Source of the DNA: Paenibacillus sp. BIC5C1
GTDB taxonomy: Bacteria; Bacillota; Bacilli; Paenibacillales; Paenibacillaceae
Direction of reading: 5' to 3'
Assembly: GCF_032399705.1 (NCBI RefSeq)
Contig: NZ_CP135922.1
Span: 4,960,001-5,024,000 of the forward strand
DNA length: 64,000 nucleotides
Shown: positions 33,888 to 41,943 of the stretch, one piece after another
Position numbering within the stretch: the stretch's first letter is position 1
Layout: the number at the start of each line of letters is the position of its first letter
Notes under the pieces: generated by a model
Seen by the model: only the letters and a program-made list of their open reading frames with translations
Databases searched by the model: none
What the model was told of the DNA's origin: nothing
Position numbers and translations under genes: made by a program

Positions 33888-34013
33888 TTACAGCCAGAAA
33901 GATTTAGTGATGATTACGAGCAGGATGAAGAGTACCAGAATTGCGGCAGTGGAAGTACAAATACCGGTCCCTACTCCTCCAACATTATTACAACCGTATC
34001 CAACATTACTCAT
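33888..34013 (-). CDS. YjcZ-family tiny membrane protein (second copy)
   Basis: A 41-residue peptide from ATG 34013, with GGAGG ten bases upstream. Head SNVGYGCNNVGGVG, tail STAAILVLFILLVIITKSF. The tail is almost identical to that of the copy at 20440-20571, while the head differs and has two Cys. It belongs to the YjcZ/sporulation-associated family; function unknown. Confidence 0.75.
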   Translation of the reverse strand: MSNVGYGCNNVGGVGTGICTSTAAILVLFILLVIITKSFWL

Positions 34014-34129
34014 TTGATTGGCCTCCTTTGAATTTCAAGGTATGCCATAACATATGTCGATTCAAACATTAATGACCGGGCTATACGGCAAGCTATCCAG
34101 CCCATTCATTGTGTGTTTTGTCAGTTGAA

Positions 34130-34804
34130 TTATGCCGAAGGAATGACTTGGATGTTCACATTACTTCCTGTTACTTCACGATAGAGGTCTGCTGTATTTT
34201 TCTTCTCAAGGACAATCAAACGAGTACGTGTATCGTTTCTGGACGCCAAGACCACCTGACCATCCGGAGCAATACAATAGGCGATTGGAATTGAAATTTC
34301 ACTGTCACGATACGAGCCATCGGCATGGCTTGTCCCCATAACAATGCATTGATGTTGTATCGCCATCTGCCGAGCTTCTTCAATCCACTCTGTGTACTGC
34401 TCTTCACTGAACATCCCCACTCCAATGGAATGCATAACGATATCCACTCTACCAATATTCTCGTTACGAAAACCTTGCAGCACCAGCTCATCACATAACA
34501 AGGTGCTTATGCTCCAGTCCTGTTCCTTAACGACCTCAGCAGCGGTATACTTCGCCTTCTCCAATACAGTCTCCCCAGCTTTGTTAATGATGACCGCACG
34601 GTCCTTGGGACGTTCATCCAACCTGCGATGACCTGATATAATCATCGTTCCATATACAGCCGCCAGATGCCTAGCCTCTTCCACGTTCTGATTCAGGTAT
34701 CCCTCAGGAAAGAGCAACACATCCACTTCTGGATATTGTTTCAATTCCGCTTCCAGTTGCAGCAATTGTTGTTCCAACATGGGTTGTCCAATAATAATCT
34801 TCAA
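34130..34804 (-). CDS. Carbon-nitrogen hydrolase family protein (nitrilase-like)
   Basis: A 224-residue protein with the nitrilase-type catalytic set: Glu in VLLFPEGYLNQ, Lys in LEKAKYTAAE and Cys in STLLCDELVLQG. It is shorter than typical amidases (about 260-300 residues) and the segment after the Cys is atypical (VDIVMHSIGVGMF), so its substrate is unclear. It probably forms the usual beta-sandwich dimer. Standalone gene; start ATG at 34804. Confidence 0.75.
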   Translation of the reverse strand: MKIIIGQPMLEQQLLQLEAELKQYPEVDVLLFPEGYLNQNVEEARHLAAVYGTMIISGHRRLDERPKDRAVIINKAGETVLEKAKYTAAEVVKEQDWSISTLLCDELVLQGFRNENIGRVDIVMHSIGVGMFSEEQYTEWIEEARQMAIQHQCIVMGTSHADGSYRDSEISIPIAYCIAPDGQVVLASRNDTRTRLIVLEKKNTADLYREVTGSNVNIQVIPSA

Positions 34805-34827
34805 CGTTTATCCCCCATTCATAAATA

Positions 34828-34866
34828 AAAGCCGGTTCATACCTAAATTAGGTACGAAACCAGCTT
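34828..34866 (-). terminator. Terminator after the 56-residue gene
   Basis: AAGCCGGTTCATACCT / AGGTACGAAACCAGCTT imperfect arms with TTTTATTTA on the minus strand. A further AGTAATTGT/ACAATTACT hairpin lies at 34913-34951. Confidence 0.65.
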
Positions 34867-34983
34867 AAAGGCTGTACAGGCAGGATTCCTGCTCATCACA
34901 CTTTGCTTCAAGAGTAATTGTCTTTGGCATATCGCTCCGTCTAACAATTACTTTTACAGTTGAAATGATATGTAGTTAGGAAT

Positions 34984-35154
34984 TTAGGAATTTCTGTGTT
35001 CAATTCTATCATAAATCTCCTGCCCGTCATAACCTCGATCTGTAGCTATATCTTTCGCAAAAAGTACCATATCACCAGTCGCAGCTGAATTCGCGCCCAA
35101 CGCCCCCACAACCGCCGCAAGCGGATAAAGCAAAATGCTCAGAACCTTCTTCAT
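34984..35154 (-). CDS. 56-residue exported or membrane peptide
   Basis: ATG 35154 follows GAGGAG. The product has one hydrophobic helix (VLSILLYPLAAVVGALGAN) and a polar tail with several Asp and Glu (FAKDIATDRGYDGQEIYDRI). It could be a secreted peptide or a single-span protein. The in-frame extension to 35232 has no ribosome site. No family recognised. Confidence 0.5.
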   Translation of the reverse strand: MKKVLSILLYPLAAVVGALGANSAATGDMVLFAKDIATDRGYDGQEIYDRIEHRNS

Positions 35155-35241
35155 GTTCTCATCTCCTCTTCCGTTTACAGGAAATTTTTGTGTGATCATC
35201 CTAATAATACGATAAAGAGAAGTTAGTTTCAATCTTTATAG

Positions 35242-36792
35242 TCATTCGAAACTTTTCAGCAAATCCATTGCCTCTTCATGATCAGGTTCCAATGCCAGTA
35301 CTTTCCGCGTGTAAGCCAGTGCTTCTTCTTCCAGTTCGAGTTCATAACAACACACGGCCAAGTCATACAGTACCGCCGAGTCCTGTTTTCTCGAATCAGC
35401 ATCTAACGCCAGCTCCAGAAACCGCTTGGCGTCCCCATACATGTACATCCCATATAACAACTGACCTGCAAGAAACGCCACATCTCCTAATCGCTCCATT
35501 ACATAATATGAAGACCACATGACGTGAATTCCAGACTGAATATCAAGCATTTCCTCATCGCTTGCATCCGGGAGAAGATTCGAAATTCGGTTGGCACTAT
35601 GAATCAAAAACTCAGCATCATATCCGCCCAGACGCCAGAACGGTATAATCTGCTTCAGTTCCATCCGCTCAACCTGATGATCCATCCATTCTTTTATACT
35701 AAAGAAATCGTCGGGTCCAAAACGTTCAACAAATCGGTGATATGCCAGCCTTGTGTTCACGTACCCTAACGGTTCGTCCACCATCAACATACATCCAACG
35801 TTCAGATCCTTATAATGATGTGTTGTAAAGGAAGTGTGGGCTCCTTGCCCTTCCAACACATATTGAATGGCATGATAATTTGCCGTTAAAGAAAAACTCC
35901 CATGAAGTACGAATTCAGGTGGCTCGGCAAACTTCCAGTTGTCCAGTCGATGGTCTCCTTTGTCCGCAGTAATCAACACATACCCTGACTCTGATAACCT
36001 ATTCAATCGTTCGAGGCATGACAGACCAATTGCCGGGAACAAAATGTGCGAATCCTCCAACTCTTCCTTGTATAGTGCAATAAGTTCCTGATATGCATAG
36101 TTCTCCGCACTGTACTCAGGTGCGCGGCTGTATTCATAACTCAGTGTCATGTTTTCCAGCAATTCGGCAGGTTCGGAAACAAGAGAACGTTCTGGAGATT
36201 GGACGAATACGTCACACTCATATATCTCACCCTCACCAACATAAATTAATTCCTGTGGAATGCTGTCAAAAAAGTAATTGGCAATCAACAGCAAAGGTTG
36301 CTTCAGATCGCCTGGTCGAATAACTGTATCCGCTACCACCAGATTCAACACCGTATCCTGTACTGCGTCAAAACGTGCAAAATCCAGTATCCCTTGATTA
36401 ATAAAGGATTGCATAGAAGGATGCTCTCTCCAAGCCAATACATTATCTTCAACTAGATCGGTCATTACATAGCGAAAAGCTGGCAGCGCCACGCCTGCAA
36501 AATCTTTCAACTCTGTCAGTTTGAGCAGAATTTGGTGTGCCAAGCGGCCTACGCCCGCTCCAAGTTCCAGAATGGTCACTGCCTCGGCCGTCTTTCCTTT
36601 GCTGGCGAGATCTTGAAGAAAACCAAAAATCATCTCGGCATACGCCGTTGCAATCATGGGATTACTCGTAATATATTGCGGAACCTGATTCTCTGTCCAA
36701 GCGTGCAGCCCTTTCTGTTCATAGTATGCCCGCTGCCAGTCCCATACCGGAGCTTCACTGAAGCGGAACCGTTGTCCTTCGTTTTGCATCAT
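35242..36792 (-). CDS. SAM-dependent methyltransferase-like protein with TPR tail
   Basis: A 516-residue protein. Residues 40-250 resemble the MidA/class I methyltransferase group: TSNPMIATAYAEMI, motif I ILELGAGVGRLAHQIL, then DLVEDNVLAW and LIANYFFDSIPQELI. Residues 440-516 form TPR helices (YDLAVCCYELELEEEALAYT, VLALEPDHEEA). MidA in eukaryotes methylates a complex I subunit; the bacterial target is unknown. The TPR end suggests protein binding. It is monocistronic. Confidence 0.72.
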   Translation of the reverse strand: MMQNEGQRFRFSEAPVWDWQRAYYEQKGLHAWTENQVPQYITSNPMIATAYAEMIFGFLQDLASKGKTAEAVTILELGAGVGRLAHQILLKLTELKDFAGVALPAFRYVMTDLVEDNVLAWREHPSMQSFINQGILDFARFDAVQDTVLNLVVADTVIRPGDLKQPLLLIANYFFDSIPQELIYVGEGEIYECDVFVQSPERSLVSEPAELLENMTLSYEYSRAPEYSAENYAYQELIALYKEELEDSHILFPAIGLSCLERLNRLSESGYVLITADKGDHRLDNWKFAEPPEFVLHGSFSLTANYHAIQYVLEGQGAHTSFTTHHYKDLNVGCMLMVDEPLGYVNTRLAYHRFVERFGPDDFFSIKEWMDHQVERMELKQIIPFWRLGGYDAEFLIHSANRISNLLPDASDEEMLDIQSGIHVMWSSYYVMERLGDVAFLAGQLLYGMYMYGDAKRFLELALDADSRKQDSAVLYDLAVCCYELELEEEALAYTRKVLALEPDHEEAMDLLKSFE

Positions 36793-36942
36793 TGGTTGAA
36801 AACCTGCTTTCCATTCATAATTTTATCGAATTTCGGACTTACAATTCCATGCCCGCATAGACCGCTCCCTTAATCTCTAACGCATTATATCATAAACAAA
36901 GCCTGATCCAATGAAGTGCTAAACCGCACCCCTGTAAAATAG

Positions 36943-36969
36943 AAAAAACCTACCTTTCTCAAGGCAGGT
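36943..36969 (-). terminator. Terminator after the ExsC-like gene
   Basis: ACCTACCTT / AAGGCAGGT arms with T6 on the minus strand. Confidence 0.8.
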
Positions 36970-37029
36970 AATACTTTTTAATACATTAATGATTTTTTTA
37001 TAACGAACTGTTAGCAAGGGCATTCAACG

Positions 37030-37455
37030 TTAGTCCGAATACAAGACTCCATCAAAGTTCTCTGGACCTACACGAATCGTACCCAGCAAGTTAGAGCTGA
37101 CGAATGCGGTGTACGTTAATTGAGGTGTGATCGGTGGGTTGAAATCATCCGCAGAGAACGTAATGACTTGAGGAGCCAGGATGCTCAAGCTAAACGTAGA
37201 CGTCGCAGAATAGATGACAGGGTCCGTTGCCAAGGTTCCTCTGACAATCGTTATCGTTATTCCAACGAGAGCCAAGGGAAGTTGAACTGAAACGGTCCCT
37301 TTGAATTGCACACGCGGATTGGCACCAATACCCGCAGTAGTTACAAGTCCAATCTGACCAAATAATTGTGGCGTATTAATAACAAGGATCGGTATTGCAA
37401 TAGAATTCGCCAAACTTGCATTCTGCGACGTTCTCGCATCAATAAATTGGCTCAT
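37030..37455 (-). CDS. Putative spore-surface protein, exosporium protein C-like
   Basis: A 141-residue all-beta protein with no signal peptide: IDARTSQNASLANSIAIPI, RVQFKGTVSVQLPLALVGI, ATSTFSLSILAPQVITFS and YTAFVSSNLLGTIRVGPENF. Repeating hydrophobic strands rich in Thr, Val and Ile resemble ExsC-type and related exosporium proteins of Bacillales, which assemble from the mother cell without Sec export. Assignment rests on overall resemblance, not on a diagnostic motif. Nearby genes on the same strand look similar in type. Confidence 0.5.
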   Translation of the reverse strand: MSQFIDARTSQNASLANSIAIPILVINTPQLFGQIGLVTTAGIGANPRVQFKGTVSVQLPLALVGITITIVRGTLATDPVIYSATSTFSLSILAPQVITFSADDFNPPITPQLTYTAFVSSNLLGTIRVGPENFDGVLYSD

Positions 37456-37553
37456 GAAATCTACCTCCTATTGTTTGGAATATGATAGTATATGTGAGAT
37501 TTGTAATGTGGCATGGACAGACACTGATATTCCGAAAAAAGGGCACACTAAAA

Positions 37554-37584
37554 AGACACTGCCCGTATTATTACAGCAGTGCCT
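37554..37584 (-). terminator. Terminator after the small coiled-coil gene
   Basis: AGACACTGC / GCAGTGCCT arms, 13-base loop, TTTTT on the minus strand. Confidence 0.6.
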
Positions 37585-37645
37585 CTCCTTCTTTGACTTT
37601 CAAATTTGCAATTGATTATTGAACATTCTTCTTTTTTTAAATGGC

Positions 37646-37843
37646 TTACTCGATATTATGATCGTTTTTCTCCATTTTCTGATTTAATAATCGAATCTCT
37701 CGCTTCAAACCTGATATTTCCTCTCTTAAACCTGATTTTTTTATTGCCATAGAAAACACAGCATATAAAATCAGACCTACCAGACCAATGAAAATAAATA
37801 TAGTTAAAATCCCTACAAAACCCACAGCACTAGCACCATTCAT
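37646..37843 (-). CDS. Small membrane protein with coiled-coil tail
   Basis: A 65-residue protein: one membrane helix (residues 8-32, VGILTIFIFIGLVGLILYAV) and a C-terminal coiled coil (LREEISGLKREIRLLNQKME). Similar one-span coiled-coil proteins occur widely in Bacillales with unknown roles. A terminator lies on each side of it. Confidence 0.55.
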   Translation of the reverse strand: MNGASAVGFVGILTIFIFIGLVGLILYAVFSMAIKKSGLREEISGLKREIRLLNQKMEKNDHNIE

Positions 37844-37944
37844 AGCTTTAAATTGTCACCACCTTCTTAACACATATTTTAGCAATGATACCATATATTT
37901 ATTTTATCAGCTTTATTTCAATTTCTTTAGCACTCACCTTTCAT

Positions 37945-37980
37945 AAAAAAAAACTCTGCTGGCATTGTGCCAACAGAGCT
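37945..37980 (-). terminator. Terminator after the beta-propeller gene
   Basis: CTCTGCTGGCA / TGCCAACAGAG stem with a T9 run on the minus strand. Confidence 0.85.
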
Positions 37981-38028
37981 TTTCCACAGTGGTTTATTTA
38001 AAATATTCTCATCCTTACTTGGAATTCA

Positions 38029-39261
38029 TCAACTTCCAAAGTAAACGTCCAATTTACCAGTAGGCGGAGTTGTTGCCATCCAAACTGCAGCCAAATTATC
38101 GGGAGCATACGTTGTAGCGGTGATATAATCACCAATTAATACTGTAGGTGTAGAGGAATTGCCATTGGGATTAAACGAAGTTGTCGTGAGTCTGCGATTC
38201 GCAAAGGTAGCTCCTCCGTCAAACGATTCAGCAACAAACACATCTAAAAGAAACCCATCAATTTGATTGGAATAATAAATAACCCTTACAGTTCCTGTGA
38301 ATGGCGATACGGTGATGGAAGGGAAGAAATTTTGTGACCCGGCAGGTGCTCCGGTAATGCTAACGGGATCTGACCATAGAAGCCCATCCGGTGAACTGCA
38401 TAGGAAAATGTCTGTGTATCCATTCCGCGCATCATTCCAGGTTGCATAGACTGTACCACTAAAGGTTCCATTGGATATGTCAGCACCCAAGCCCAGGTTC
38501 GTCTGCACTCGAAAAGCATAGTTCGTGACAGGTAAGGGAGATGGTGCAGGCACAACAGAAGCGATCAACGTCGATTGTTGTTGAATAGGTGGCTGAAATG
38601 TAGCCCCTCCATCGTACGAGATGCGAAGTAAAGCGTACGGACTATCCGGCCCCGTAGTAATATATCCTGCATATACCTCACCAGTAAAACCTATAGCTAT
38701 AGCACTTCTATCATGAAAACCTCTTGGGCTTGAAATTCGGCTTGGAATCTGCCATGTTGTCCCCTGATCTAATGATCTCTGCAAAAAAATAGACGATGCC
38801 AATGTAGCAAGAGGTGTATACCCCACATACGCGTTACCACGATAAGGACTTCCAGGTGTTCGATCCACTGCAATATACGGTTCATCATTATGAACGATAA
38901 GGCCATATCCCCTGTTCACAAATACGGGAGGAGTCCAAGTCACCCCATCATCCAGGGACGTGTAACTAATAATTGTACCGTCATTATCACCGTTAAATAT
39001 ATGGACTGTCACTATGAACGTACTCGGAAATGTGTAATCAATCGTTGGCGCTTCGGCGCCAGCATATCCGGCAGGTTGCTGCAAAAGTGTCGTTGTCCAT
39101 GTCTGCCCAGTATCAATTGAACGGTAAAACCCAATGAGCGTAGGGCCTGTACTTGTATCTACAGCAACCGCACACATAATATTGGGAAGCAATTCGTTCG
39201 TAGCTATAGAAGGTTCGAACTGATTTCCACCAAGTGCTCCTGTAATATTTACAACTGGCAA
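38029..39261 (-). CDS. BNR-repeat beta-propeller protein (sialidase-like fold)
   Basis: A 410-residue protein with several Asp-box motifs (S-x-D-x-G-x-T-W type): RSIDTGQTWTTT, TSLDDGVTWTPP, RSLDQGTTWQIP, ISYDGGATFQPP, SSPDGLLWSD and ESFDGGATFANR. Six visible repeats fit a six-bladed propeller. The catalytic Arg triad and Tyr of true sialidases were not identified, so it is probably a binding or structural propeller. No signal peptide. Start taken as TTG 39261, six bases after GGAGGTG; the frame also opens at TTG 39276. Likely in an operon with the upstream small beta protein, 23 bases away. Confidence 0.75.
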   Translation of the reverse strand: MPVVNITGALGGNQFEPSIATNELLPNIMCAVAVDTSTGPTLIGFYRSIDTGQTWTTTLLQQPAGYAGAEAPTIDYTFPSTFIVTVHIFNGDNDGTIISYTSLDDGVTWTPPVFVNRGYGLIVHNDEPYIAVDRTPGSPYRGNAYVGYTPLATLASSIFLQRSLDQGTTWQIPSRISSPRGFHDRSAIAIGFTGEVYAGYITTGPDSPYALLRISYDGGATFQPPIQQQSTLIASVVPAPSPLPVTNYAFRVQTNLGLGADISNGTFSGTVYATWNDARNGYTDIFLCSSPDGLLWSDPVSITGAPAGSQNFFPSITVSPFTGTVRVIYYSNQIDGFLLDVFVAESFDGGATFANRRLTTTSFNPNGNSSTPTVLIGDYITATTYAPDNLAAVWMATTPPTGKLDVYFGS

Positions 39262-39284
39262 ACCACTCACCTCCAAATCGCAAA

Positions 39285-39653
39285 TTAAGGAATATTCGTA
39301 AACCGGTCAACCCATATCATTTCAGACTGTAAAACGCGTTGAATAATCTCACCCGTAGAATCAATACCATATACATGAATGATCGTACTCGTAGCACTAA
39401 AAAAGTCCGATTGGACTTCATAAAAGGCTGCACCGTTCAGAGCATAAATCAAGGTCTGAGAAGCTTGGGGTCCTAATTGAAATAAATCGTGCCCGATTGG
39501 AATTCTGGCATTCTGAGTAGTGTCCCACTTAAACACCTCAATCTCGATATTCACAGGAATATTAAGTGAATCATTTAAACAAGTTACAAGAATCTGAGTA
39601 GCCATACTTGTACCTGTTGGCGAATTGTAAATCAACCCTGTAGAGTTTGGCAA
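39285..39653 (-). CDS. Putative spore-surface beta protein
   Basis: A 122-residue all-beta protein (TQILVTCLNDSLNIPVNIEIEV, QTLIYALNGAAFYEVQSDFF, TSTIIHVYGID), no signal peptide, of the same general style as the ExsC-like protein at 37030. It is the first gene before the beta-propeller. Start TTG 39653 is preferred because GGAGGG lies eight bases upstream; the ATG at 39662 is too close to that site. Spore location is inferred only from style and neighbours. Confidence 0.5.
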   Translation of the reverse strand: MPNSTGLIYNSPTGTSMATQILVTCLNDSLNIPVNIEIEVFKWDTTQNARIPIGHDLFQLGPQASQTLIYALNGAAFYEVQSDFFSATSTIIHVYGIDSTGEIIQRVLQSEMIWVDRFTNIP

Positions 39654-39773
39654 TCGAACCATCCCTCCTCTTTAAACCGCAGATTAACTACAATATTTGT
39701 ACGCTAGTATCCTTAAAAGTAGTACCGGTTCTTTTTTAAAAGGGAATACAACAACAAAACCTTGATAAACCAG

Positions 39774-39818
39774 ACAAGCCTGCAAAAGCTCATCACCATC
39801 GAGCTTTTGCAGGCTTGT
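39774..39818. repeat. Perfect 18-bp inverted repeat
   Basis: ACAAGCCTGCAAAAGCTC (39774-39791) and its exact reverse complement (39801-39818) flank a nine-base loop. There is no T run on either side, so it is not a classical terminator. It lies upstream of the spore-surface genes and downstream of the tRNA terminator. Confidence 0.8.
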
Positions 39819-39860
39819 TCCAGACTCAGGTAGTATTCAGTTTCGAGTTTGTAATAATAG

Positions 39861-39888
39861 AAAAAACCCCTTGCTTCGCAAGGGGTTT
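39861..39888 (-). terminator. Terminator after the tRNA pair
   Basis: AACCCCTTGC / GCAAGGGGTT stem with a three-base loop and T6 on the minus strand. Confidence 0.85.
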
Positions 39889-39895
39889 GAGAGAA

Positions 39896-39969
39896 TGGGC
39901 CCTACAGGACTCGAACCTGTGACCAATCGGTTATGAGCCGACCGCTCTAACCAACTGAGCTAAGGGCCC
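39896..39969 (-). tRNA. tRNA with CAU anticodon, probably tRNA-Ile2
   Basis: Cloverleaf on the minus strand: acceptor GGGCCCT/AGGGCCC, D-arm TAGCTCAGTTGGTTAGAGC, anticodon loop CTCATAA (CAT), T-loop TTCGAGT, discriminator A. Acceptor pairs C4-G69 and C5-G68 match the TilS-modified tRNA-Ile2 rather than elongator tRNA-Met, so lysidine-modified Ile is more likely; Met is the alternative. Confidence 0.8.
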
Positions 39970-40025
39970 TGAACAAAAATGTATAACGTTCAGATGATGG
40001 CTGTAAATCATCCAGTAAAACTAAA

Positions 40026-40099
<74 letters not shown>

Positions 40100-40170
40100 T
40101 CAGTAAAAAATATTAAAACAGCGACTTAATTAATATACACCATCCATATCACATAAGTCAAGGGGTAATG

Positions 40171-40335
40171 TTAGGGAATAAAGCGTACGCCATATCGGCC
40201 CTTTTTTGAACGATATACTTCCACTTCTGCTGGCTCGTTATGACCGTAAATCCATCCATCCTGCTCCATCCGTTTTGCAAGACACCCTGCCTGAAATTTG
40301 GTTGCATACAATTTGCTGAAATATACCCAGTGCAT
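40171..40335 (-). CDS. 54-residue conserved-looking protein
   Basis: A small gene that shares DNA with a longer but unsupported frame. ATG 40335 follows AAGGAAGG at nine-base spacing. The product reads MHWVYFSKLYATKFQAG, then CLAKRMEQDGWIYGHNEP and EVEVYRSKKGRYGVRFIP, a well-formed mix of helix and strand with many aromatic residues. No family recognised. It follows the terminator of the solute-binding-protein operon, so it must have its own promoter or be read through. Confidence 0.6.
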   Translation of the reverse strand: MHWVYFSKLYATKFQAGCLAKRMEQDGWIYGHNEPAEVEVYRSKKGRYGVRFIP

Positions 40336-40396
40336 TCCACTCGTCCTTCCTTGGAGTCATCATTTATCCCTGCTTTTGTAGAATACCCCAATTTCA

Positions 40397-40433
40397 TAAA
40401 AATAGCCGCCGAAGATATAAATCTCCAGCGGCT
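40397..40433 (-). terminator. Terminator after the solute-binding protein gene
   Basis: AGCCGCCGAAGAT / ATCTCCAGCGGCT imperfect arms, then ATTTTTAT on the minus strand. Confidence 0.75.
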
Positions 40434-40467
40434 GCATCTATGTTTTTACTACAAAATCATCTAACTT

Positions 40468-41922
40468 TTATTGAAACGTGGCTTTAGGGTTCTTTTTCAA
40501 CTTCTCCAACATCTCGTTCCCTTTGGCTGCCCATTCACCAAGTGCTTCTTTAGGTGTTTTTTTGTTCTCAAGAACTTGATTGAAGTATTCCATACCCTTG
40601 TCATTTACTTGCCACAGGTTCGGCATTTTCTGATACATTTTATCCAAGTTCGTATTGGTCGGAGGTACAGGTTTCAATGTATAGAATGCCTGGATGTTGT
40701 AATCCAAACCATCCTTCGGTTTAATGAAGCTTTTCCGTGAAACCATCTCATAACTGCTGCGAGCTTTGATTTTCGCCCAGTCTTCACTGTTCATATACTT
40801 GATCAATTCCCATGCATCATCAGGGTTCTGAGCAGAACTATTAATGGCCATGAGGTTGCTCAGATAAATATTACCTCCAATTTCAGGAGCCTCCGGATGA
40901 ACTGGAGGCGTGACAACATCCCAGTCTACCTTCGTAAAATCTTTCATTTTATCCGCATTTTTATTGGCATCAATCAATTGATTAATGTAACTGTAATCTC
41001 CAATCACCATGGCTGTTTTGCCACTCAGGAACAGATCACCCTGAAGTGGATTATAACGTCCACCCTCATCTTGATTATCCTGCGGTTCGTCTCCTTTAGG
41101 GATGACTTTATCTAAAGCCAGCTTGCTTATCGTACTCCATACTTTCTCCCACTGAGGAGAATCAACGGTCATTTTTTCTGCTTTGTCATCAAAAATTTTC
41201 AACTGCAGAGAGTTATAATACTGCGACATCGTATAGTATGGAGAACCGCCTTGATAGGTACTGAAAGAGAAACCAAATACATGGTCTTTTCCTTCACCTT
41301 TAGTGAGGCGAGTACCTAAGTTGAAAATATCATCCCAAGTCATATTGTCCGTTGGAGGCTCTACGCCTGCTTTCTCAAACATACCCTTGTTATAGAACAA
41401 AGCGGAAGAGGAGAACGTTGGCGTCAAAGCATAGATGCTCTGATCTCCCAAATCCTTGATTCCTTCGAGAACACTTGGCACAATATCCGAAGTATCAAAC
41501 TTATCTTCCTGCATCAGTGGGTCCAGTTGTTTCACCATGTTTTCCTGAATTAACGACTTGACTGTCGCCGTATCCGCCACGATGACGTCTACCGGGTTAT
41601 CCCCTGTCATAATCTTCTTCAAGCTTTCCATCGTATCCGGAATGTCCTGCTGTTCTTCCTGGTTACCATACCCGTACATGCTGCCCTGATCTACCGCTGG
41701 TACAACTTCAATCGTTATATTTGGATGTGTCAATTCAAAAGCATCAGTAAACTGCTGACGGAAATAACTGTCATCCTGGCCCCCCCATAAAGTCGCTACA
41801 CGCAGTACACGCTGCTCGTTATCCTTGGACTCACTCGCTGTACAACCCGCAAGCAGCGGCAATGCCAGACTGGCTGTAGCCAGCACGGCCAGCACCCGTT
41901 TTCCCCAAAACCTGTTCTTCAT
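40468..41922 (-). CDS. ABC solute-binding lipoprotein, family 1 (sugar type)
   Basis: A 484-residue lipoprotein: signal and lipobox LALPLLAGC (Cys26), then a family 1 binding-protein fold with RVATLWGGQDDSYFRQQF, GDNPVDVIVADTATVKSLI, MFEKAGVEPPTDNMTWDDI and DDAWELIKYMNSEDW. Such proteins usually serve sugar importers with MalFG-type permeases, yet none is present. It lies 21 bases downstream of the second ATPase of a MacAB-like exporter and should share its transcript. Whether it senses or scavenges a ligand for the exporter is unknown. Confidence 0.85.
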   Translation of the reverse strand: MKNRFWGKRVLAVLATASLALPLLAGCTASESKDNEQRVLRVATLWGGQDDSYFRQQFTDAFELTHPNITIEVVPAVDQGSMYGYGNQEEQQDIPDTMESLKKIMTGDNPVDVIVADTATVKSLIQENMVKQLDPLMQEDKFDTSDIVPSVLEGIKDLGDQSIYALTPTFSSSALFYNKGMFEKAGVEPPTDNMTWDDIFNLGTRLTKGEGKDHVFGFSFSTYQGGSPYYTMSQYYNSLQLKIFDDKAEKMTVDSPQWEKVWSTISKLALDKVIPKGDEPQDNQDEGGRYNPLQGDLFLSGKTAMVIGDYSYINQLIDANKNADKMKDFTKVDWDVVTPPVHPEAPEIGGNIYLSNLMAINSSAQNPDDAWELIKYMNSEDWAKIKARSSYEMVSRKSFIKPKDGLDYNIQAFYTLKPVPPTNTNLDKMYQKMPNLWQVNDKGMEYFNQVLENKKTPKEALGEWAAKGNEMLEKLKKNPKATFQ

Positions 41923-41943
41923 CTCCCAATTCCCCCTCTAAAA

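Noticed and set aside
38029..39261. True sialidase
   Set aside because: Asp-boxes are clear but the Arg triad and Tyr nucleophile were not found, and there is no signal peptide.
40158..40397. 79-codon frame on the minus strand
   Set aside because: Its start lies in the terminator of the upstream operon, there is no ribosome site, and a shorter overlapping frame (40171-40335) has both a site and better protein character.
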